Shown here: piece after piece, positions 59,301 through 64,000 of the stretch
Position numbering within the stretch: the stretch's first letter is position 1
How the letters are laid out: each line of letters opens with the position of its first letter
NCBI GenBank assembly: GCA_013397435.1
Contig: VZRG01000304.1
Location: 558,001 to 622,000 of the forward strand
Reading direction: 5' to 3'
From: Erythrocercus mccallii
Taxonomy: Eukaryota > Chordata > Aves > Passeriformes > Dicruridae
DNA: 64,000 bases
Translations under genes and position numbers: made by a program
Notes under the pieces: model-generated
Seen by the model: the letters and a program-made list of their open reading frames with translations, nothing else
Told to the model about the DNA's origin: nothing
Database searches by the model: none

Positions 59301-62300
59301 CCAGGCATTAGAGCGAAGTCTGCACTGCTGGATCAGAGACCTTTTGTCTGTTGACCAAATGTGACCTCCTTAGATGTCACATCCCTGAAAATTCACCCAT
59401 GCCTGTTCTTCAACTTGACAGGCCCAGTTTCCATTTCTCATGCTACTCATCCCTACATCAGTTACTTAATAAAGTAATTTGCTAACTTTCTACTTGCAGA
59501 TTCCCTGTTTTTGTCCAAGCTTCCCCCATCTTCCCAGTCTCTTTGGCTAGTTTGTGTGTAATGTAATCAATGCTATTACAGATCCTCCCAGGCTGCTCAC
59601 AGCTTGCTTGCCCTCATTCTTGTGCAGTCTCATATTCCTGTCCAAGACAAACTGTCCCCTAGACTTGTCAACATCTTTTCCCATACCCCACACATTTCAC
59701 TTTGATTCTTAGTCACAGTCATTAATTTCAGGAGTTTCCAGTACACACTCAGTATTCCTAAGCACAGCTCTTGGTTATGTTCTCCCTGCTGGCCTTCAGT
59801 TCCCCCTTCCCTCTCCTACCATTTCCTTACCCTAGGCTGTTGCTGCCACCACAAGTCTAATGCCATCTCCTCTGCATTCACATTGCGTTTTTGTATCTCA
59901 TCTGGTCCTCTCCTCCTACAGTAGCAGTAACACCAAATTATAGGGTAGAAATTTTATATCATTCATCAAGGGAGACCTCTTCTTCCCCTTGGACAAGAGA
60001 GACTAATTATCCGAACAGGAAGGAACACTGTGACATCTAGGGGAAAGTAGGCACACATTTGGTATGACAGCTGCTATGCTAAATATTTCCTTCAGATTTA
60101 AAAAATGGATAGCAGAACACTCCTACATCACACCATGTGTAAGTAAGGCAAGGTGGATATATGAACAGCAGGGGAAAAATGGATGAGTGTGGTGTATTGG
60201 TGCTGGTGAGCCCTTTCCTCACCTCTGGTACAAGAGAAATTGGAGTTGCCCAACAATTATTGAGCCTGCAAGGTAGGATGGGGACAAGGCTTGCTTTGCT
60301 TGTGCTCCATCCCAGCCCCAAATGAGCATGTGGGGCTGAGTTTAAATAAGTCTGTATTCTCTCTGCTTGGGGACCAGCCTCTGCCAACACTGACACTGAG
60401 TGTCTGCAAGAGAAATGTAGCTCTTGCATTACTTGCGGTCTATCAGAAATCAACCTTTTCTCACGGATTAACTTTTGCGGGGGGAGGGAAATCTGCCCTT
60501 CCAAAAAAGCTTTCTTGCTTCTCCAGAGGGAGGTGCAGGGAAGCTTGTTTATCCAAATTTTACTGTGTTCTTTACTTATTTTTTAAAAATAATTCTCATA
60601 AGACATTCATACAAGCCTGGTTTTTACATATTTGGCTGAGAACTAACAACCAGTGCTCTCAATTCACAGGCTCTGGAAAGCATTGAAAAGGCACAGGAGC
60701 TGGCAGAGGGACTAGGAAACAAGGTAGGATCCTACAGGTTCTTTCCAGCACTCTTCATAGTCTTGTGTCAGGCAATATCAGATGTCAAACACTGAAGTAT
60801 CCAGGCTTGTGTTGCTCATTAGCATTCCTATTAACCAGTGAGTGCTTGGGATTTGCTTTGTCATGAAGTGTTTGGTTGTGGGCAGTTGCACAGATGTTTG
60901 CAAGTCTGAAAAGTGAGTGAGGAGTCACAATGGGATTGGCAAAGGGGAATGGGAAACAGTGAAAATTAGGTGTAAAACAGGCAGAGAACTAGAGGATTAG
61001 GAGTCTCTTCCTGAAAAACATTTTTGCCCTGAACAGCTGCTGAACAGCTGCGTGCTGGCTGGAGGCAAAGGAAAGTGAAATACACTGTACGTCATATAGC
61101 TCAGAGAAACCATGAGTGGAAGAGCTGCCGAGTGTCTCAAACCTGGTGTTACCTTTTGTGACACAAAGAAGGGTTAATGGCAGGAAGTGTTGAGACCTGC
61201 TGATGTTTCTCCAGCTGGCTGACGGGGCTGTGGCGCTTCCACTCCTGTTTCTGGTCTGTGTTCACCCTGTTGTTCACTTGTCTTATGTTTCTGTCCTGCA
61301 CGTGCAGCTCGGCCTGCTGAAGCTCCACTGCCTGTGTGAAAGGATCTATCGCGCAAAGGAGCAGCAACAAGAACTGCGTGACCACGTAGTGAAGTTCCAT
61401 GAATGTGTGGAGGAGATGGAGCTGTACTGTGGCATGTGTGGAGAGTCCATTGGGGAGAAGAACAACCAGCTCCAGGCACTACCTTGCTCCCACTTCTTCC
61501 ACTTGAAGTAATTAGCTGGAAGTCATGATACTAGTCATGATACTAGTCATGGGAAAGAGCTGCTTATGCCCAGAGTAGTCCTATGCATGCTGTTCCCCAG
61601 GTCTTTGTCTTGATTACCTGCTAATCTTTGTCTTGATCCTGCCTTGCAGGATCCCATTGCAGTGCTAAGAGTCTCATAGCCTTGGAGGGTGAGATTTAGC
61701 CATCATATCCATCACACCCCACTTGTCCTCTAAATGATTATTCACTGATGCCCTCGCTTTGTAGGTGGTCAGCCTGGTTCACAGATTCTTACTTGATTCT
61801 TCCTGGGGAATCAGTTCTCTGCTCCCAGGAGCAGTTTGGATTTTTCCCATGTCCCCTCACTTTCTCCCTTGGCTAGTGGCACACAGAGGTGAAGAAGTCG
61901 TTCGGCCTCTTACCATGCTACTGCCATGAAAGAAGTTAGCTGTACCCTCATTTTAGTGTAGAAGAAACACGAGTGTTACAAAACACATTGATCTGAAAAC
62001 TAAGAATTTAATAACAAAGTCTCACTCTGACACCAGAATTAGGATCAAAGTACTGGGCAGTGAGAGATGCCCCATGAGCTCTGTGGACTTGTCTCCAGCA
62101 GTACAGGAACAAATTTTTGTAGAGGAATCTGCCGCAGTGCTTCCCTGGAAGGGATGGGAAAGAGATCCAGTCTCTTGCCCGTGGCGGGAGGGCCCAGGGG
62201 GAACAGCTTTGCGGTGTACAGTGGCCGTGGAGCCGCCCTGGGGGAGCCTCCGGCCGCGGCACAGCCCCCCCGACCCGACCTCCTCCCGTTGCAGGTGCCT

Positions 62301-62367
62301 CCAGACCAACGGGACCCGCGGCTGCCCCAACTGCCGCCGCCTGTCGGTGAAGCCCGGCTACGTCTGA
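53167..62367 (+). CDS. RAPSN: RAPSN, rapsyn (43-kDa receptor-associated protein of the synapse)
   Basis: Rapsyn clusters acetylcholine receptors at the neuromuscular junction, on the cytoplasmic side of the postsynaptic membrane. Exons 53167-53358, 55867-56205, 57311-57469, 57804-57902, 57998-58120, 60670-60723, 61308-61507 and 62295-62367 join to 1239 nt: 412 codons plus stop, the same length as human rapsyn. The start at 53167 is chosen over the in-frame ATG at 53143 because it gives Met-Gly-Gln, the N-myristoylation site. TPR repeats fill about residues 1-280, a coiled-coil segment about 298-331. The RING-H2 finger has C363, C366, C382, H384, H387, C390, C399 and C402, all present. N88, the site of the common human myasthenia mutation, is Asn. 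No frame break is seen. Confidence 0.98.
53359..55866. other. RAPSN intron 1
   Basis: 2.5 kb, purine-rich in the middle. It holds a 34-bp tandem duplication at 54407-54474. No other element recognised. Confidence 0.85.
54407..54474 (+). repeat. Two-copy tandem repeat, 34-bp unit
   Basis: CATGTCAAAGCCC(T/C)ATATTGAAACC occurs twice in a row; the first 27 bases differ at one position and the ends diverge. Confidence 0.8.
55867..56205 (+). CDS. RAPSN: RAPSN coding exon 2
   Basis: 113 codons, FAVVQIDTARELEDPDF to NFYTQIK, holding several TPR helices and N88. The acceptor is short of canonical CAG (CTTAAAG) but has a pyrimidine tract. The donor is GTACAG. Confidence 0.97.
56206..57310. other. RAPSN intron 2
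   Basis: 1.1 kb with no recognised element. The acceptor region is T/GT-rich (GCTGTCTGTGTGCTTGTC). Confidence 0.85.
57311..57469 (+). CDS. RAPSN: RAPSN coding exon 3
   Basis: 53 codons, DYEKALFFPCKAAELVN to DAMDCCE, TPR region. The donor is GTATGG. Confidence 0.97.
57470..57803. other. RAPSN intron 3
   Basis: 334 bp, nothing recognised; a minus-strand reading frame across it has no known content. Confidence 0.85.
57804..57902 (+). CDS. RAPSN: RAPSN coding exon 4
   Basis: 33 codons, ESMKIALQHGDRPLQ to RSRRDVQ, TPR region, frame-neutral. Confidence 0.97.
57998..58120 (+). CDS. RAPSN: RAPSN coding exon 5
   Basis: 41 codons, TAFPRYDSSMSIMTEIGN to IQKELDK, end of the TPR array. Intron 4 is only 95 bp. 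Confidence 0.97.
58121..60669. other. RAPSN intron 5
   Basis: 2.5 kb; no exon or known repeat recognised. A stretch at about 59100-60500 is moderately pyrimidine-rich and keeps a 141-codon minus-strand frame that looks random. Confidence 0.8.
60670..60723 (+). CDS. RAPSN: RAPSN coding exon 6
   Basis: 18 codons, ALESIEKAQELAEGLGNK, start of the coiled-coil segment. The donor is GTAGGA. Confidence 0.96.
60724..61307. other. RAPSN intron 6
   Basis: 584 bp, nothing recognised; ends in a CGTGCAG acceptor. Confidence 0.85.
61308..61507 (+). CDS. RAPSN: RAPSN coding exon 7 (coiled coil and first half of RING-H2)
   Basis: 66 codons plus two bases, LGLLKLHCLCERIYRAKEQ to HFFHL and the split Lys codon. 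It encodes RING ligands C363, C366, C382, H384 and H387. The donor is GTAATT at 61508, so reading straight on would hit a stop at once. Confidence 0.97.
61508..62294. other. RAPSN intron 7
   Basis: 787 bp. It holds a 12-bp tandem repeat just behind the donor (61523-61550). Its right end enters the CpG-rich block. Confidence 0.85.
61523..61550 (+). repeat. Tandem 12-bp repeat TCATGATACTAG
   Basis: Two full copies plus a partial third, 15 bp behind the RAPSN exon 7 donor. Each unit contains the palindrome TCATGA, and ACTAGT spans the joins. Confidence 0.9.
62295..62367 (+). CDS. RAPSN: RAPSN coding exon 8 (end of RING-H2 and stop)
   Basis: It completes the split Lys codon, then CLQTNGTRGCPNCRR and LSVKPGYV, stop TGA at 62365-62367. 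Ligands C390, C399 and C402 close the RING. Human ends KPGFV, one conservative change. Confidence 0.98.
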
Positions 62368-62545
62368 CCGCGCGGGGCCCGGCCGGGCCGGACGGAGCCG
62401 CCCCCGGGCCCCTCGGGCTGCGCCTGGCGGGGGCGTCCTCGGCCTCCCCTGCGCGGGGCCGGTTCGAACTCGCTCGGCCCCGCTCCCTCCCCCTCGCTGC
62501 TGTGTACGGGCACTGACTGTAATAAAGCGTTTCTCCGGGAGACCG
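62368..62545 (+). terminator. RAPSN 3' UTR with poly(A) signal
   Basis: Very short, GC-rich 3' UTR with AATAAA at 62521-62526, followed by GCGTTTCTCC. The cleavage site would fall near 62540, about 345 bp before the PSMC3 start codon. Confidence 0.85.
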
Positions 62546-62886
62546 CCCCGTCCGCCTCCAGCGCCGCGCTCCGGGCACCGCCCACGCCCCGCCCCGCGGT
62601 GGCGGCGCTGCCATCACTCAGCAGGTTTGGGAGCGGCACGTGACCCGCCGGCCGCTCCCCGCCCCGTCGGCAGATTCGGCACGGCCGCGGGCGGCGGGGG
62701 CCGCGATCGGGGCGGCGGCGCCGGCGGTAGCGCCGGGGGAGGGGAGGGTGCGCGGGACCCCCGGGCCGCACGTCCCGCCCGTCTCGCCCGTGGAGCTGCC
62801 CCCGCCCAGCACCGCCGACAATCCGCAGTGCGGAATCTGCCGCCCCGAACCCGCCGCGCCGTGCGCGCCCGTGGGCCGGCGGAAAG
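62546..62886 (+). promoter_or_regulatory. PSMC3 promoter and 5' UTR
   Basis: TATA-less, GC-rich region between the RAPSN poly(A) site and the PSMC3 ATG. Visible motifs are CGCCCACGCCCCGCCCC (Sp/KLF type) near 62580, TCACTCAGCA (62614-62623), one base from an NRF1/NRF2 antioxidant element, and CACGTG (62637-62642). The start of transcription is not determined. Confidence 0.7.
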
Positions 62887-63071
62887 ATGGCGTCGGTGTG
62901 GGATGAGTCGGAGGTGAGGGGCCGGGGGCGGCGGGGCCGGGGCGAGCCGCGGGCCGGGGCGAGGGTGACGCTGCCGTTGTGCCCCCGCAGGACGGCGTCG
63001 GCGAGGAGGTGCTGAAGATGTCCACGGAGGAGATCGTGCAGCGCACCCGCCTCCTCGACAGCGAGATCAAG
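62887..63071 (+). CDS. PSMC3: PSMC3 (Rpt5/TBP1) 26S proteasome ATPase, first two coding exons, partial
   Basis: PSMC3 is one of six AAA ATPases in the base of the 26S proteasome; it unfolds ubiquitinated substrates and helps open the 20S gate. Only exons 62887-62913 (MASVWDESE) and 62991-63071 (DGVGEEVLKMSTEEIVQR to LLDSEIK) are inside the window, 36 codons, joined across a 77-bp intron in frame. They match the N-terminal region before the coiled coil. The Gln that I remember in human DEAEQDG is absent at the junction. The ATG at 62887 has GGAAAG in front and no upstream in-frame ATG is evident. The Walker motifs and the rest lie to the right of the window, so the gene is cut by the edge, not truncated. 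Confidence 0.95.
62991..63071 (+). CDS. PSMC3: PSMC3 coding exon 2
   Basis: 27 codons between the acceptor GCCCCCGCAG and the donor GTAGCG; the segment VLKMSTEEIVQRTRLLDSE is highly conserved in Rpt5. Confidence 0.96.
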
Positions 63072-64000
63072 GTAGCGGCGGGGGCCGCGCCGGGCTGGGC
63101 CGGGGAGCGGAGCCGGGCCGGGCCGCCCTCCCGGGAGCTCTGTGCTGCTGTTGCTGCTGTTGGTCGGGGCGGCGGGTTAGCACAGCCACGGAGACAGCAA
63201 AAGATCAAACATGGTTAATTGAATAGAGAGCGGCAGATTGAGGGATACTGAACCGCGAAGGTAGGGAAGAATCACTGGAAGAGTCCGTACCAGAGGAAGC
63301 CGAGGGGGCGGTTGTTCGACGCAGCCATGGATGGTTTAGCTACAGTTACACAGGCCCTCCCTGCCTCTGTGGCCTGAGTCAGGTAGGATCATTGGGTAAT
63401 TCAGGTTGGAAGGGACTTGAGCAGACCTCCAGGCCAAACTCCTCAAAGCAGGGTCAGCCATAACCCAGGCCACTCAGGGATTTGTCCGGTTGGATCTCGA
63501 AAGCCTTTGAAGACAGATATTGCACGGCTTCCTAAGGTATTCAGAGCTACTGCTTGACAGACTTCGTGAGGATAAAGATTTGCTTTGCACACAGTCTGAG
63601 CCGCACCTGTTTCAGTCTTTTGTTATTTCATCTGCCCATTGTGTGCTCCTGTGAAGTGTCTGGTTCAGTCTCTTTGGTGCCTCCTTCCCAAGTAGTTCTG
63701 TTCTCCAGCTGAACAAACCCGCCTCCCTCACCTGTTTCTCATAGGGCCCATGCTCAGGCATCTTGGTGGCCCTATGCTGAAATCAGTCCAGGTTATCAAT
63801 GTCTTTGCTGTATGGGGGGGACATCAAAACTGGACTGAGTGCTCTAGGTAGGATGTAAAAGTATTGAATAAAGGGGACTGAACACCTCTCTCCATCTACT
63901 GCCTAACAGTCCTGACGGTACGGCTCAGGATGCAGTTTTCCACCTTTGCTGTCAGGGCACGTTGCTGGCTCCTGTTCAGTTTATTGTCTTATGGAGACTC
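63072..64000. other. PSMC3 intron 2, start, to the window edge
   Basis: CpG-rich at first, then an ordinary intron. A CR1 copy begins near 63388. No third exon is visible. Confidence 0.85.
63388..64000 (-). mobile_element. CR1 LINE 3' part, minus strand, running off the window
   Basis: The left end reads ATTCAGGTTGGAAGGGACTT and continues with CTCAAAGCAGGGTCAGCCAT, the reverse complement of the CR1 3' UTR. It continues into the more 5' region through CTGTTCAG at the right edge. It lies antisense to PSMC3 and its 5' end is not in view. Confidence 0.9.

Larger units (their letters stand above)
62200..63180. promoter_or_regulatory. CpG island across RAPSN end and PSMC3 promoter
   Basis: GC and CpG content jumps well above the rest of the window, starting in the last RAPSN intron and ending after PSMC3 exon 2. 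It is the expected housekeeping CpG island of PSMC3. Confidence 0.85.

Noticed and set aside
62045..62617. 190-codon minus-strand frame at the RAPSN 3' end
   Set aside because: Pro/Arg/Gly-rich translation of CpG-island sequence opposite RAPSN exon 8; long frames are expected in GC-rich DNA.
62618..63208. 196-codon minus-strand frame over the PSMC3 start
   Set aside because: Same compositional cause; it overlaps two real PSMC3 exons on the other strand.
1..64000. CRISPR arrays, bacterial operons or phage
   Set aside because: No regularly spaced repeats or prokaryotic gene layout; the window is plainly vertebrate, with introns, CR1 LINEs and a CpG island.

Overview
This is a stretch of a bird nuclear genome, most likely a passerine. 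Sense-strand, intron-split coding exons on the + strand identify three genes in the order CELF1, RAPSN, PSMC3. The same three genes lie in the same order and orientation on human 11p11.2, as I recall it. The bird assignment rests on several CR1 LINE copies. The passerine leaning rests on a tRNA-Ile/CR1 chimeric SINE of the TguSINE1 type at 38645-38784 and on a songbird-like ERV solo LTR at 5346-5797. The species cannot be told from the sequence.

Layout. 1-18138 is upstream intron of CELF1, holding CR1 copies, a nested solo LTR, one candidate non-coding exon and no other gene I can support. 18148-39869 carries 13 CELF1 coding exons: an alternative N-terminal exon, RRM1, RRM2, the divergent linker and RRM3. 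The longest reading is 516 codons, or 489 from the internal ATG. The 3' side of CELF1 (39870 to about 48585) has a proximal poly(A) cluster and a distal one. A strong donor 41 nt after the stop and a strong acceptor at 45603 suggest an alternative spliced 3' UTR. About 4 kb of intergenic DNA follows. RAPSN (53167-62367) has eight coding exons that join without any frame conflict into exactly 412 codons plus stop. Its poly(A) signal lies only about 360 bp before the PSMC3 start codon, inside one CpG-rich block (about 62200-63180). PSMC3 is represented only by its first two coding exons (36 codons); the rest lies beyond the window.

How the genes relate. CELF1 is an RNA-binding regulator of splicing, translation and GU-rich mRNA decay. 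RAPSN is the acetylcholine-receptor clustering scaffold of the neuromuscular junction. PSMC3 is an AAA ATPase of the 26S proteasome base. They are neighbours by conserved synteny and do not form an operon or pathway.

I found no undescribed biological system. The observations most worth checking are regulatory: three small in-frame tandem splice acceptors in CELF1 (including the LYLQ site), GU-rich tracts near CELF1's own alternative exon and 3' end, the 3' UTR splice/poly(A) choice, a CR1 copy about a dozen bases behind a CELF1 donor, and the tight RAPSN/PSMC3 junction. Several perfect short palindromes in the CELF1 upstream intron are also listed. No computation or database search was run; family matches are from recognition.
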